Position numbers and translations under genes: made by a program | Notes under the pieces: model-generated | Databases searched by the model: none | Told to the model about the DNA's origin: nothing | Seen by the model: the letters and a program-made list of their open reading frames with translations, nothing else | Assembly (NCBI GenBank): GCA_035763745.1 | Contig: DASUAO010000027.1 | Span: 1-52,879, forward strand | Length of the DNA stretch: 52,879 nucleotides | DNA from: DASUAO01 sp035763745 | GTDB taxonomy: Bacteria; Actinomycetota; Acidimicrobiia; IMCC26256; PALSA-555 | Direction: 5' to 3' | Part shown: in pieces, positions 17,494-26,124 of the stretch | Position numbering within the stretch: the stretch's first letter is position 1 | Layout: every line of letters begins with the position of its first letter

Positions 17494-17999
17494 GGCAGAC
17501 TCACCTTCTCGCGTAGCGCCGCCCGTGCGGCATGGAGGTGGTACTTCACGGCCCCCTCGGAGAGCTTCATCGATGTCGCCACCTCGCGGACCGAGAGCTG
17601 CTCGACGTAGAAGAGCGCCGCCGCCGTTCGCTGCTGGCGCGGGAGGGCAGCGAGCGCTGCCGCGACGCCGGGCGATTCGGGCGGGAGCTCCGGAGGGGCG
17701 ACATCGGTCCGGTCTCGGTGGGCGATTCGGTCGAAGGCTCGACGCCCGCGGCTCGCGTGTCGGTAGTGGTCGCGGACGCGGTTGAGGGCCACGTGCCGGA
17801 TCCATGCCACCGGGTCCTCGTACCCGGAGATGCGGCTCCAACGCGCATAGGCCCGCGTGAACGCGTCCTGGACCGCGTCGGCCGCGACCTCGGCGTCGCC
17901 GCAGGCCAAGCCCAGGGACCGCACCATGGATGTGTAGTGAGCGCGGAACGTCCCGTCGAAGTCCGGTTCGTCATCGCTCCTGCTCTCGGAGATCACCAT
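17490..17999 (-). CDS. ECF-type RNA polymerase sigma factor
   Basis: A 169-residue sigma-70 family factor. Region 2 is FRAHYTSMVRSLGLACGDAEVAADAVQDAFTRAYARW, with the typical VQDAF...A pattern. Region 4 is ALAALPRQQRTAAALFYVEQLSVREVATSMKLSEGAVKYHLHAARAAL, with a clear helix-turn-helix. It resembles the SigE/SigM-like ECF group. ATG 17999 (MVISESRSDD) was chosen; a GTG 5 codons upstream (18014) is possible and neither has a good Shine-Dalgarno. It is translationally coupled to the putative anti-sigma gene. Confidence 0.87.
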   Translation of the reverse strand: MVISESRSDDEPDFDGTFRAHYTSMVRSLGLACGDAEVAADAVQDAFTRAYARWSRISGYEDPVAWIRHVALNRVRDHYRHASRGRRAFDRIAHRDRTDVAPPELPPESPGVAAALAALPRQQRTAAALFYVEQLSVREVATSMKLSEGAVKYHLHAARAALREKVSLP

Positions 18000-18228
18000 G
18001 TCCGTGAGGAACACGTCCCAGCCGGGGTCCGGGTTTGGTCCGGGCGCACGGTCGCAGGGTAGAGCCGGATCCTCGGGGCTCTGTCACTCGACCCTTCCGC
18101 AAGCAGGGCCGGGGCCACCACCGCCAGCGACTCGCCGTCGCCGCCCCAGGTGGCGACTCCGGACCCGACACCGGTCCCCGGGCTCCCACCTGATTCCACC
18201 TCCGGACCGCGCATCCTGGCCCGGCCCC

Positions 18229-18241
18229 TACGATCGGAGCC
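18229..18241 (+). promoter_or_regulatory. Leaderless promoter of the nucleoside phosphorylase gene
   Basis: TACGAT (18229-18234), 7 nt, then GTG at 18242. No ribosome-binding site is seen. The rest of the 240-bp gap back to the sigma gene shows no gene. Confidence 0.5.
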
Positions 18242-18967
18242 GTGGGACGCCTGGCGTTGATCGGTGGGCACTCGATCCTCGCGAGCGCCGACGCCGTCGT
18301 GGAGGCGATCGGGGGGGCGCGGCGCCGGACCATCGAGCGCGCCCGAGGCGCGGTCACGGTCTTCGAGGCCGACGACGTGGTGGTGCTCCAGCGCCACGGC
18401 TTCGACGGGTACACACCGGCGCACCGGATCGACCACGGTGCACACGTGGCAGCACTCGCGACCCTCGACTGCGATCGCATCCTCGCACTGAGCTCCGTCG
18501 GCTCGTTGCGCGCCGAGATCGCAGTCGGCACGGTGGTCGTTCCCGACGACTTCATCGCGCTCGACGCGCCTCCCACGGCGGTGCGTGACGACGGAGTGGC
18601 ACACGTCGTTCCCGGCTTCGCGCCGGCGTGGCGGGCCCGCGCGCTCGAGGCGTGGCGTTCTCACGACGACGGCGCGGTTCGCGACGGCGCGGTCTACTGG
18701 CAGACCAACGGACCGCGCTTCGAGACGCCGGCCGAGGTCCGTTACCTCGCGGCCTTTGCCCACCTGGTCGGGATGACCGTCGGCTCGGAGTGCGTGGCCG
18801 CCGTCGAGCTGGGGATCGAATATGCCGCGGTCTGCGTGGTGGACAACCTCGCCAACGGCCTCGGAGAGGACCACCTCACCGTCGAGGAGTTCGAGGCGGG
18901 GAAGGCATCCAACGAGGCGCGTGTCGTGTCGGTGCTCGGACGAGTCGTCCCGGCGCTCGCAGCGTGA
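18242..18967 (+). CDS. Purine nucleoside phosphorylase (MTAP/MTIP family)
   Basis: A 241-residue phosphorylase of the trimeric MTAP/PNP family. It phosphorolyses a purine nucleoside to base plus (methylthio)ribose-1-phosphate. Visible motifs: GHSIL at the phosphate site, SSVGSLR, YWQTNGPRFETPAEVRYL (the NGPRFET ribose/substrate loop), GSECVAAVELGI and CVVDNLANGLG at the base-binding strand. The next gene is an MTA/SAH deaminase 10 nt away, so the likely substrate is methylthioinosine or inosine rather than methylthioadenosine. That substrate call is from context. Confidence 0.82.
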   Translation: MGRLALIGGHSILASADAVVEAIGGARRRTIERARGAVTVFEADDVVVLQRHGFDGYTPAHRIDHGAHVAALATLDCDRILALSSVGSLRAEIAVGTVVVPDDFIALDAPPTAVRDDGVAHVVPGFAPAWRARALEAWRSHDDGAVRDGAVYWQTNGPRFETPAEVRYLAAFAHLVGMTVGSECVAAVELGIEYAAVCVVDNLANGLGEDHLTVEEFEAGKASNEARVVSVLGRVVPALAA

Positions 18968-18977
18968 GGCGGCGGAC

Positions 18978-20237
18978 ATGAGCCTCGCGGTGGTGGGCGC
19001 GGCGCTCCACGGGGCCAGGGTCGGCCTGCGGGCCGAAGAAGGGATCGTCGTCGAGGTCGGTCCCGATGTGGTCGCGGCGCCCGGCGACGAGGTGCTCGAC
19101 GGCACCGATCGAGCGCTGCTCCCGGGGCTCGTCAACGGCCACACCCATGCCGGCATGACGCTGTTCCGGGGTTTCGGGAGCGACCTGCGTCTGCTCGACT
19201 GGCTCGAGGCCCACATCTGGCCGGCCGAGGCCCGGCTGACCGCCGACGACGTGTACTGGGGGACGCGGCTCGCCTGCGCGGAGATGATCCGGACCGGCAC
19301 CGTGCGCTTCTGGGACATGTACTGGCATCCCGACGCCGTCGCCCGCGCGGTGGAGGACGCGGGGCTCCGGGCCACGATCGGGTTCCCCCTCGTCGACGGG
19401 CTCGACGACGCGCGTGGCCGGGAGGTGCGCGCCGAAGGTGCGGCGATCATCGACGCGATGGCGGACATCGGTCCTCGGGTCTCGCTCTCGCTGACGCCGC
19501 ACTCGGTGTACGCCGTCAGCGAGGCGACGCTCGAATGGGTTGGCGCGCAGGCCGAGGATCGGCACCTCCCGATCCACACCCACTTCATGGAGGTCGAGAG
19601 CGAGACCCAGGGTTGCCTGGAGCGCACCGGGCTGCGACCGGCCGCGTACCTCGACCGGTTCGGGCTGCTCGGTCCGCGCACCGTCCTCGCCCACGGCGTG
19701 TGGATGGAGGACGCGGACTTCGACCTCGTGGCCGAGCGGGGTTCCACGGTCGTGACCAACCCGGTCTCGAACCTCAAGCTCGCGGTGGGCCGGATCTTCC
19801 CGTACGGGACGGCGCGTGCCCGCGGCATTCCGGTCGGGCTCGGGACCGACGGCGCGTCGTCGAACAACTCCCTCGATCTCGTCGCCGACGTGAAGTTCCT
19901 CGCCCTCCTGCAGAAGCACGAGGCCGACGACCCCGCCGCGCTGCCTGCCGCCGAGGCCTGGGAGGTAGCGAGCGGCGTGCACGCTCCCGTCCTCGGCGGA
20001 GGAGGCCCGCTCGCCGTCGGTGACCCGGCCGACTTCCTCCTGGTCCGCACCGACATGAGTGAGCTGGGCCCGGGCAACCTGCTCGCGAACCTGGTGTACT
20101 CCGCGTCGGGCGAGGTGGTGGACACCACCGTCGTCGGCGGGCGAGTGCTGATGCGCTCCGGCGTCGTCCAGGACGAGGCCGAGATCCGGGCCCGGGTGGC
20201 GGACGCCGCCCGCCGACTCGGCGTCCTCGATCCCTGA
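18978..20237 (+). CDS. mtaD: 5'-methylthioadenosine/S-adenosylhomocysteine deaminase
   Basis: A 419-residue metal-dependent amidohydrolase that deaminates MTA or SAH to the inosine form. Metal and active-site motifs are all present: LVNGHTHAGMTLFRGFG (HxH), IHTHFMEVESE, VLAHGVWM (His), NPVSNLKLAVG and GLGTDGASSNNSLD (Asp). GDPADFLLV near the end is also family-typical. Paired with the phosphorylase it would route MTA through MTI to hypoxanthine and methylthioribose-1-phosphate. Chlorohydrolase-type substrates cannot be excluded. Confidence 0.88.
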   Translation: MSLAVVGAALHGARVGLRAEEGIVVEVGPDVVAAPGDEVLDGTDRALLPGLVNGHTHAGMTLFRGFGSDLRLLDWLEAHIWPAEARLTADDVYWGTRLACAEMIRTGTVRFWDMYWHPDAVARAVEDAGLRATIGFPLVDGLDDARGREVRAEGAAIIDAMADIGPRVSLSLTPHSVYAVSEATLEWVGAQAEDRHLPIHTHFMEVESETQGCLERTGLRPAAYLDRFGLLGPRTVLAHGVWMEDADFDLVAERGSTVVTNPVSNLKLAVGRIFPYGTARARGIPVGLGTDGASSNNSLDLVADVKFLALLQKHEADDPAALPAAEAWEVASGVHAPVLGGGGPLAVGDPADFLLVRTDMSELGPGNLLANLVYSASGEVVDTTVVGGRVLMRSGVVQDEAEIRARVADAARRLGVLDP

Positions 20238-20246
20238 CGGGGATGC

Positions 20247-20265
20247 CTGACCGGCTGCGGGTCAG
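20247..20265. terminator. Terminator between convergent deaminase and methyltransferase genes
   Basis: CTGACC (20247-20252) pairs with GGTCAG (20260-20265) around a 7-nt loop. The stop of the minus-strand gene lies in the right arm. Confidence 0.55.
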
Positions 20266-21104
20266 CGCCGGGCGGTGACCAGCCAGGCGCCGGCCCCGAG
20301 CCGCACACCGTCCGGGGTCTCGAAGGGGACGAGCGCCTCGCGCACCGAGTCGAGTGCCCGCTCGGCGAGATCGGGATCGGCGTCCGCCAGCAGTGTGCGG
20401 GCCATGCCGGTGCCACGGAGGAATTCGACCGCCTCGCCGGCCGTGCCGTGGCCGCCGAGCAGGAGTGGGTCATCGACCGCGGTGACCTCGATCGATCTCA
20501 GCCCGGCGGTCTCGAGGATCTCCCGAACCCGATCGGGATCGCCGAACGCGAACGGGCCGGGGGCCCCCTGCTCGCCGGGGTCCGGGAGCGGGACGTGCGC
20601 GGCCACCGCCATCCCGGGGACGAACATCCACTCGTTCGCGAGGAGCTCCTTCCAGCAGGCGAACGCGACTCGCCCCCCGGGGCGCAGCGCGCCGGCGATG
20701 TTGGCGAACGCCGCGACCGGGTCCTCGAAGAACATCACGCCGAACCGGCTGATGACCGCGTCGCGTGACGCATCCGCGAGGGCCGCGGTCTGCGCGTCCA
20801 GCTGCTCGAAAGTGATGTTGGTGAGTCCTGCCTCCTGTGCGCGGGTGCGCGCATGCTCGAGCATCGGACCGGAGAGGTCGACTCCCAGCACGTCGCCGGC
20901 CGTCGCGACGCCTGCGGCCGCGATCGTCGTCGCGCCGGTCCCGCACCCGACGTCGAGCACCCAGTCGTCGCTCGCGAGGCCGGCGGCACCGAGGATGTGC
21001 TCGACGTATCCCCCGAGCATCACGTCGTAGCGCTCGGCGTTGACGACCCAGTGCCGGGACTCCTCCGAGTTCCAGTGCTCGGCCTGGTCGACGTTCGACG
21101 TCAT
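20262..21104 (-). CDS. Class I SAM-dependent methyltransferase
   Basis: A 280-residue cytoplasmic methyltransferase of the UbiE/COQ5-like type. Motif I is VLDVGCGTGATT (about 49-60), then GVDLSGPMLEHARTRA (acidic loop), FEQLDAQTAAL, and FGVMFFEDPVAAFANIAGALRPGGRVAF (motifs II-III). The acceptor is unknown. It begins 20 nt after the upstream thiolase gene and so belongs to the DUF35-thiolase-methyltransferase operon. Confidence 0.85.
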   Translation of the reverse strand: MTSNVDQAEHWNSEESRHWVVNAERYDVMLGGYVEHILGAAGLASDDWVLDVGCGTGATTIAAAGVATAGDVLGVDLSGPMLEHARTRAQEAGLTNITFEQLDAQTAALADASRDAVISRFGVMFFEDPVAAFANIAGALRPGGRVAFACWKELLANEWMFVPGMAVAAHVPLPDPGEQGAPGPFAFGDPDRVREILETAGLRSIEVTAVDDPLLLGGHGTAGEAVEFLRGTGMARTLLADADPDLAERALDSVREALVPFETPDGVRLGAGAWLVTARR

Positions 21105-21124
21105 CCCCGGGCCGCGGCGGTCGC

Positions 21125-22327
21125 TCAGGCGGCCTTCTCCAGGATGTGCACCCCACAGGCCGAGCCCAGCCCGATCACGTGTGCGAGGCCGACCTTGGCC
21201 CCCTCGATCTGGCGGTCACCGGCCTCGCCCCGCACGTGGGTCGCGACCTCCCAGATGTTGGCGATGCCGGTCGCGGCGATCGGGTGCCCCTTGGACTCCA
21301 GGCCGCCGGACACGTTCACCGGCATCTTGCCGTCGCGACGGGGAGCACCCGACTCGAAGAAGTCGACCGCCCCACCCTCTTCGCAGAGCATGAGGTTGTC
21401 GTAGTGCACGAGCTCCGCGGTGGCGAAGCAGTCGTGGAGCTCGACGAGGTCGAGGTCCTCGGGGCCGACGCCGGCCTGCTCGTAGGCCTGCGTGGCCGCG
21501 AGGCGGGTGAGCGTGTTCACGTCGGGGAGGACCTGGCACGACTCCTGCCACGGGTCCGAGGTGAGGATCGAGGCCGAGACCTTGACGGCACGCCGGCGCT
21601 GGTCCGGGTCGAGCGTCGCGAGCTTCGCGTCACTCACGACGACGGCCGCAGCGGCGCCGTCGCAGTTCGCCGAGCACATCGGCCGCGTGTTCGGGTAGGC
21701 GATCATGACGTCGTTCATGATCTCGTCGAGCGTGAACTGCTTCTGGTAGGCCGCGAGCGGGTTGAGCGTCGAGTGCGCGTGGTTCTTCTCTGCGATCCGC
21801 GCGAACAGCTCGAAGCTGGTGCCGCCGTACTTGTGGCCGTACTCCATGCCCACCTGGGCGAACACGCCCGGCATGATCTCGGTGCCGATGCGCCCGTCGA
21901 CGGCCGCCACCGCGCCGTAGCGCCCGCGTGGCTCCCACGTCGGGGAGTCGGCGGCACGCGAGCCGCCCGTGAGCAGCCCCGCGCCGGAGAGCTTCTCCAC
22001 GCCGACTGCGAGGCCCATGTCGCACTCGCCGGCCTTGACCGCCATGATCGCGGTGCGAAGCGCCGTGGCCCCGGTCGCGCAGGCGTTCGCGACGTTGAAG
22101 ACGGGGATGCCGGTCTGACCGACCTGCTTCTGGATCTGCTGTCCCATCCCGGCGTTGGCGGCCATCAGGTTGCCCGCGGCGAGGACGCCCATGTCCTGCA
22201 TCGTCACGCCGCCGTCGGCGAGCGCGCCCATCACGGCCTCGGTCGCGAGGTCGACGGTGTCGAGGTCCGGGTACTTGCCGAACTTGGTCATGTGGATGCC
22301 GAGGATCCAGATGTCGTCCGATGCCAT
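21125..22327 (-). CDS. SCP2-type acetyl-CoA acetyltransferase (canonical thiolase)
   Basis: A 400-residue thiolase with an intact catalytic set: nucleophile C83 in NVANACATGATAL, HDCFATAEL, SGGLESKGHPIAATG (His), and the C-terminal SACGVHILEK (second Cys). It should therefore carry out thiolytic cleavage or condensation of acyl-CoAs, unlike the thiolase-like proteins at 8.6-10.8 kb and 27.9 kb. The encoded DUF35 partner lies 48 bp upstream in the same operon. The substrate is unknown. Confidence 0.88.
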   Translation of the reverse strand: MASDDIWILGIHMTKFGKYPDLDTVDLATEAVMGALADGGVTMQDMGVLAAGNLMAANAGMGQQIQKQVGQTGIPVFNVANACATGATALRTAIMAVKAGECDMGLAVGVEKLSGAGLLTGGSRAADSPTWEPRGRYGAVAAVDGRIGTEIMPGVFAQVGMEYGHKYGGTSFELFARIAEKNHAHSTLNPLAAYQKQFTLDEIMNDVMIAYPNTRPMCSANCDGAAAAVVVSDAKLATLDPDQRRRAVKVSASILTSDPWQESCQVLPDVNTLTRLAATQAYEQAGVGPEDLDLVELHDCFATAELVHYDNLMLCEEGGAVDFFESGAPRRDGKMPVNVSGGLESKGHPIAATGIANIWEVATHVRGEAGDRQIEGAKVGLAHVIGLGSACGVHILEKAA

Positions 22328-22375
22328 GGTGCGTCCTCTTCTCTACGGGTGCTTCGGTGTCGGTCGGGGCGGGTG

Positions 22376-22771
22376 CTAGGCGGCGGGCTCGAAGCCGAAG
22401 CCGACGGCCTCGGTGCCTGCCTCGTCGGTGCCGATCGGGAACGTGGTGAGCCGGACCTTCATGCCGAGCGAGACGTGCTCGGGATCGGGCTCGGTGTTGA
22501 CCACGTTGGCGCGCACGCTGGTGCCGTCGCAGTCGATGATGGCGGCCACGTAGGGGACCGGGATCCCGGGTGCGGCCATCGACACGATCGTGAAGGCCTT
22601 CACCTCGCCGTCCGTGGCGATCTCGACCCGCTTGAACTCGGTCGCCGAGCACGACGCGCACGCGTTGCGCCGGTCGAAGAACCGTGCGCCGCAGCTCGTG
22701 CACTCGTTGGCCTCGAGATGCGGCCGGTCACCGAGGGCCAGGTACTCGACGAGGGGGACCTGCTCTGCCAT
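22376..22771 (-). CDS. DUF35 Zn-ribbon/OB-fold protein
   Basis: A 131-residue acyl-CoA-associated OB-fold protein with a complete zinc ribbon (ECTSCGARFFDRRNACASC, four Cys), followed by the OB-fold part (GEVKAFTIVSMAAP ... PYVAAIIDCDG). Such proteins are obligate partners of SCP2-type thiolases. Its gene is first in the operon with the canonical thiolase. It serves as an internal reference for the degenerate paralogues at 7.5-8.6 kb. Confidence 0.88.
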   Translation of the reverse strand: MAEQVPLVEYLALGDRPHLEANECTSCGARFFDRRNACASCSATEFKRVEIATDGEVKAFTIVSMAAPGIPVPYVAAIIDCDGTSVRANVVNTEPDPEHVSLGMKVRLTTFPIGTDEAGTEAVGFGFEPAA

Positions 22772-22860
22772 GGATCGCGCTCCTCCAGCGTGGGGGTGCC
22801 CACACTATTCCGATCGCCCCGACGGTCGCCCGAGCGTGGTGGCGCCGGTCCGTCGCCGCC

Positions 22861-22874
22861 TAGCCTGCGTTCTC
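22861..22874 (+). promoter_or_regulatory. Leaderless promoter of the esterase gene
   Basis: TAGCCT (22861-22866), 8 nt, then the GTG at 22875. No Shine-Dalgarno sequence. Confidence 0.4.
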
Positions 22875-23813
22875 GTGACGGATGCGATCACGCCCGACCA
22901 GTTCCATCCCGAGCTCGCCCCACTGCTCGAGTCCATGCCGCCGTTCGAGTTCTCGGCCGAGACGCTCGAGCTGGTGCGCTCCGGCATGGTGCTCGGCCCA
23001 CCGACGTCGACCGAGACCGTCGAGCGCACCGACCATGTCGTCGACGAGGCCCGTGGGGTCGTCGTCCGGGTGCACCGGCCCCGCGACCTCGACGGTCTCG
23101 GACCCTGCGCCTTCTCGATCCACGGTGGTGGGTACATCGTCGGCAACCGGGAGATGGACGACGCCAAGCTGGGACGCTGGGCGGCGGATCTGGGGTGCGT
23201 CGGCGTGTCGGTCGAGTACCGGCTCGCCCCGGAGCACCCGTACCCGGCGCCCCTCGACGACTGCTACGACGCGCTCGGCTGGGTGCTCGACCGGGCCGAC
23301 GAGCTGGGCGTCGATCCCACCCGCGTCGGCGTGGCGGGTGTCAGCGCCGGAGGAGGGCTCGCGGCCGCGCTGGCGCTGCGCGCCCGCGACTCGGGCGGGC
23401 CGCCGCTCGCGTTCCAGCTCCTCGAGTGCCCGATGCTCGACGATCGTCAGCACACCCCGTCGTCGCGTCTCGACGACCTCCCGATCTGGAACCGGCACGC
23501 GAACACCTTCGGATGGCAGTCGTACCTGGCCGACCGGTACGGGACCGACGACGTCCCACCGACGGCGGCGCCCGCGCGAGCGACCGACCTCTCGGGCCTC
23601 CCACCAGCGTTCGTGGCCGTGGGCTCGATCGACGGCTTCCACGACGAGGACCTCGACTACGCGACGCGACTCAACCGGGCCGGCGTCCCGACCGAGGTCC
23701 ACGTGTACCCCGGGGCTCCGCACGGCTTCCAGCTGTTCGAGGGGAGTGCCGTGTCGGTGCAGGCCGCGCGCGACACCGACGAGTGGTTGACGCGCCGGAC
23801 CGCGCGCCCTTGA
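22875..23813 (+). CDS. Alpha/beta hydrolase, HSL-type esterase
   Basis: A 312-residue carboxylesterase of the hormone-sensitive-lipase family. The oxyanion motif is HGGGYIVGN, the nucleophile elbow GVSAGGG (Ser in GxSxG), the acid Asp in DGFHDED, and the catalytic His in PGAPHGFQLF. No signal peptide, so cytoplasmic. It would hydrolyse short- to medium-chain esters. GTG start chosen because the frame upstream has no homology and a -10 lies at leaderless spacing. Convergent with the ferritin-like gene. Confidence 0.88.
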   Translation: MTDAITPDQFHPELAPLLESMPPFEFSAETLELVRSGMVLGPPTSTETVERTDHVVDEARGVVVRVHRPRDLDGLGPCAFSIHGGGYIVGNREMDDAKLGRWAADLGCVGVSVEYRLAPEHPYPAPLDDCYDALGWVLDRADELGVDPTRVGVAGVSAGGGLAAALALRARDSGGPPLAFQLLECPMLDDRQHTPSSRLDDLPIWNRHANTFGWQSYLADRYGTDDVPPTAAPARATDLSGLPPAFVAVGSIDGFHDEDLDYATRLNRAGVPTEVHVYPGAPHGFQLFEGSAVSVQAARDTDEWLTRRTARP

Positions 23814-23825
23814 GCCCGCGCCGCC

Positions 23826-23842
23826 CGGCCGTCAGGCGGCCG
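23826..23842. terminator. Hairpin between convergent esterase and ferritin-like genes
   Basis: CGGCCG (23826-23831), TCAGG, CGGCCG (23837-23842). The minus-strand stop is in the loop. Confidence 0.45.
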
Positions 23843-24329
23843 AGCGGGCGTCGCGTCGGAGCTGGGTCCTGATGAAGCCGAGGATCGCGAGGTGCTTCTC
23901 GGTGTCGCGCTGCATCAGCTCGATGAGCAACGGCCAGAGTGAGTGCCCGCGCATCGTGCGCATGCTCCGGCGGCGGGCGAGCCCGCGGAGCTCACGTCTG
24001 TCGGAGCGCTCGGCCTTGATGAACCGCTCGACCACCTCGAGCAGCTCGGGGGCGTTCGCGGCCGTGGCGACCGTCGGGACCATCGTGCCGACGTCGCGGT
24101 CCACGGGTGCCCGCAGCGCGTTGACGAGCTCCTCGAAGAGCCGGTGGTGGCGTGCCTCGTCCTCGCCGATCAGCCCGAACAGGTAGGCGACGTAGTCGGA
24201 CCCGGCTTCGCCGGAGAGGCGCTCGTACGTCTCGAGGAGATCGGCCTCCTGGTCGAGGTGGTGCGTGAGGTGCTCGAGCAGCTGGCCCTCCCAGACGCTC
24301 AGGCCGGCGGGTCTCGCGGTCTTCGTCAT
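23832..24329 (-). CDS. Ferritin-like domain protein
   Basis: A 165-residue, all-alpha protein of the ferritin/rubrerythrin-like type. Possible di-metal ligands are EGQLLEHLTHHLDQEADLLETY in helix 1, IGEDEARHHRLFEELV in helix 2 (ExxxxH-type) and MQRDTEKHLAILGFI near the end. The middle is Arg-rich (RRELRGLARRRSMRTMRG). Last gene of a six-gene operon, overlapping the epimerase-like gene by 4 bp. It could protect against peroxide or act as an oxidase; neither is shown. Confidence 0.65.
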   Translation of the reverse strand: MTKTARPAGLSVWEGQLLEHLTHHLDQEADLLETYERLSGEAGSDYVAYLFGLIGEDEARHHRLFEELVNALRAPVDRDVGTMVPTVATAANAPELLEVVERFIKAERSDRRELRGLARRRSMRTMRGHSLWPLLIELMQRDTEKHLAILGFIRTQLRRDARSAA

Positions 24330-25369
24330 CTCCGGATCCCTCCGTTCGGGGTGCTCCGACCAGCATCGACGTCGAGCGGATCCGAGCCAGGGCCGAAGGT
24401 CCCGAGGTGGCCCTCGGAGCGCAACCATCGCTCGGTCCGCCGCATGCCTTCGTCGAGGTCCACTGCGGGTGCGTACCCGAGGACGCTGCGCGCCTTCGCG
24501 ATCGAGAGCGAGCCCGTGCCCGCGAGCATCCGCATGGTCGCGGCCGACATCTCGCTGGGTCGGCCGACGGCGCGCAGCACCCGACCGACCATCTCGGAGA
24601 TGAGCGACGCGGACACCGTCCCGATCTCGGGGGGACCACGTCGGCCCAGCATCCGCGCGTAGTGCCCGAAGAACGTGCGGGTCGCGACCGGGGCGCCGCC
24701 ACTCACGTTGAACACCTGGCCGATCGCCGCGTCGTGCGACGCGACGAGGACGACCATCTCGACGAGGTCGTCCACGTACACGGCGTCGAACGTGCCCCGA
24801 CCGTGCGCGGGGAGCAGCACCTGGCGCTTGCGGAGCAGCTCGACGGGAAGGACGGTCCATGGTCGCGATCCGGGGCCGTAGACGTCACCGGGCCTGACGA
24901 TCGACGCGGCGCTCTCGCCGGCTGCGTGCGCCTGGAGCACGACCTGCTCCGACGCGATCTTCGTGTCCCCGTAGACGGCTCCGGTCGGACGCACGGGGTG
25001 GTGCTCGTCCACCATGACCGGGCGCCGGTGCCCGTACACCGCCGCGGAGGAGAAGTGGACGAACCGCGCGGCGTTTCCCGAGATCGCGGCGTCGAGGACG
25101 TTCCGCGTCCCGCGGACGTTGACCGCCCAGGCCCGGTCGGTGGAGGCCACGTTCGACACCACCGCGGCCGTGTGCACCACGAGGTCGCATCCGGCGGCGT
25201 GGTCCTGCCAGGGGCCCGGCTCGCTCACGTCGCCGGCCACCACATCGCGCTCGAGGTCCGCTCGGATGTCGACCCCCCGTACCACCGCGCCGTCGCGCTG
25301 GAAGCGGTCGGCGACCGCGCGCCCGATGAACCCGAGCGCGCCCGTCACGAAGACAGATCGGATGGTCAC
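24326..25369 (-). CDS. NAD-dependent epimerase/3-beta-HSD-like extended SDR
   Basis: A 347-residue extended SDR. TGALGFIGRAVAD is the cofactor motif, DLVVHTAAVVSN follows, HFSSAAVYG has the Ser, and YGDTKIASE gives the Tyr/Lys pair. GPGSRPWTVLP and VYVDDLVEMVVLVA are typical of the 3-beta-hydroxysteroid dehydrogenase/epimerase group. In a catabolic operon the steroid or lipid-alcohol dehydrogenase reading is more likely than sugar epimerase, but this is inference. The GTG start overlaps the upstream SDR stop by 4 bp. Confidence 0.78.
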   Translation of the reverse strand: MTIRSVFVTGALGFIGRAVADRFQRDGAVVRGVDIRADLERDVVAGDVSEPGPWQDHAAGCDLVVHTAAVVSNVASTDRAWAVNVRGTRNVLDAAISGNAARFVHFSSAAVYGHRRPVMVDEHHPVRPTGAVYGDTKIASEQVVLQAHAAGESAASIVRPGDVYGPGSRPWTVLPVELLRKRQVLLPAHGRGTFDAVYVDDLVEMVVLVASHDAAIGQVFNVSGGAPVATRTFFGHYARMLGRRGPPEIGTVSASLISEMVGRVLRAVGRPSEMSAATMRMLAGTGSLSIAKARSVLGYAPAVDLDEGMRRTERWLRSEGHLGTFGPGSDPLDVDAGRSTPNGGIRR

Positions 25370-26112
25370 GGTGCGCGCTCTCGTGCTGCTGCGCGCGCCT
25401 GGTTGCGTCGGGCGCGCCGCTCCACGGTCCGTTGCAGGCCGAGCGCAGCGCTGGTCGACAGCCCGAGGGTCCGCACGAGTGCGCCGCGGCGACGAGGGAC
25501 GGATGCGACGAGCCGTCGCGAGCCGATCAGGCGGATTCCGGCGTCGGCGACCTCGTCGGGTTCGAGCAGCCGCGGTCCGGTGAACGACATGAGCTGACGA
25601 GGGTCGTGCACGTCGACCATCGGTGTGCGGATCCCGTCCGGGAGCAGGCATCGCACTTCGACGGCGGTGTCGCGCATCTCGGCCGCGAAGGCGACGCTGA
25701 ACGCCCGCACGCCGTGCTTCGCACCCGAGTACACCGCGAGATGTGGCGTCGGTGCCCACCCGGCGAGCGACGCGACGTTCAGGATCGCCCCGCCGGCACC
25801 GGCGAGCATCGATCTCGCCGCGGCTCGCGACCCGTGCACGACGCCGAGCAGGTTGACGCGCACGATGCGCTCGATCTCGTCGTCGGCCTGGTCGAGCACG
25901 TCGCCCTTGCCGGTGACGCCCGCGTTGTTGATCCAGAGGTCCGGCCGGGTCGCCTCGGCGAGCGCTCGACACGCGTGGGGGTCGGTGACGTCGAGGATCC
26001 GCTCGGTGCCGTGCAGGTCGACCGGCACGACGTCGTAGCCTGCGTCGCGCAGCCGACTCGTGAAGGCCTGGCCCAGCCCGCCGGCCCCGCCCGTCACCAC
26101 CGCGATCGGCAT
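25366..26112 (-). CDS. SDR family oxidoreductase
   Basis: A 248-residue classical SDR. TGGAGGLGQAF is the cofactor site, the NAG motif is in DLWINNAGVTG, Ser in LNVASLAGWAP, and Tyr/Lys in YSGAKHGVRAFS. The tail is strongly basic (ERRARRNQARAAARERAP). It follows the TPP-dependent lyase by 12 bp and is coupled to the next SDR, so it probably oxidises or reduces an intermediate of the same pathway. Confidence 0.8.
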   Translation of the reverse strand: MPIAVVTGGAGGLGQAFTSRLRDAGYDVVPVDLHGTERILDVTDPHACRALAEATRPDLWINNAGVTGKGDVLDQADDEIERIVRVNLLGVVHGSRAAARSMLAGAGGAILNVASLAGWAPTPHLAVYSGAKHGVRAFSVAFAAEMRDTAVEVRCLLPDGIRTPMVDVHDPRQLMSFTGPRLLEPDEVADAGIRLIGSRRLVASVPRRRGALVRTLGLSTSAALGLQRTVERRARRNQARAAARERAP

Positions 26113-26124
26113 CGCGAACCGGTC

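Noticed and set aside
17993..20473. An 826-codon open frame on the minus strand across the phosphorylase and deaminase genes
   Set aside because: The translation is low-complexity Ser/Arg/Ala and it overlaps two genes with clear family motifs. Antisense artefact.
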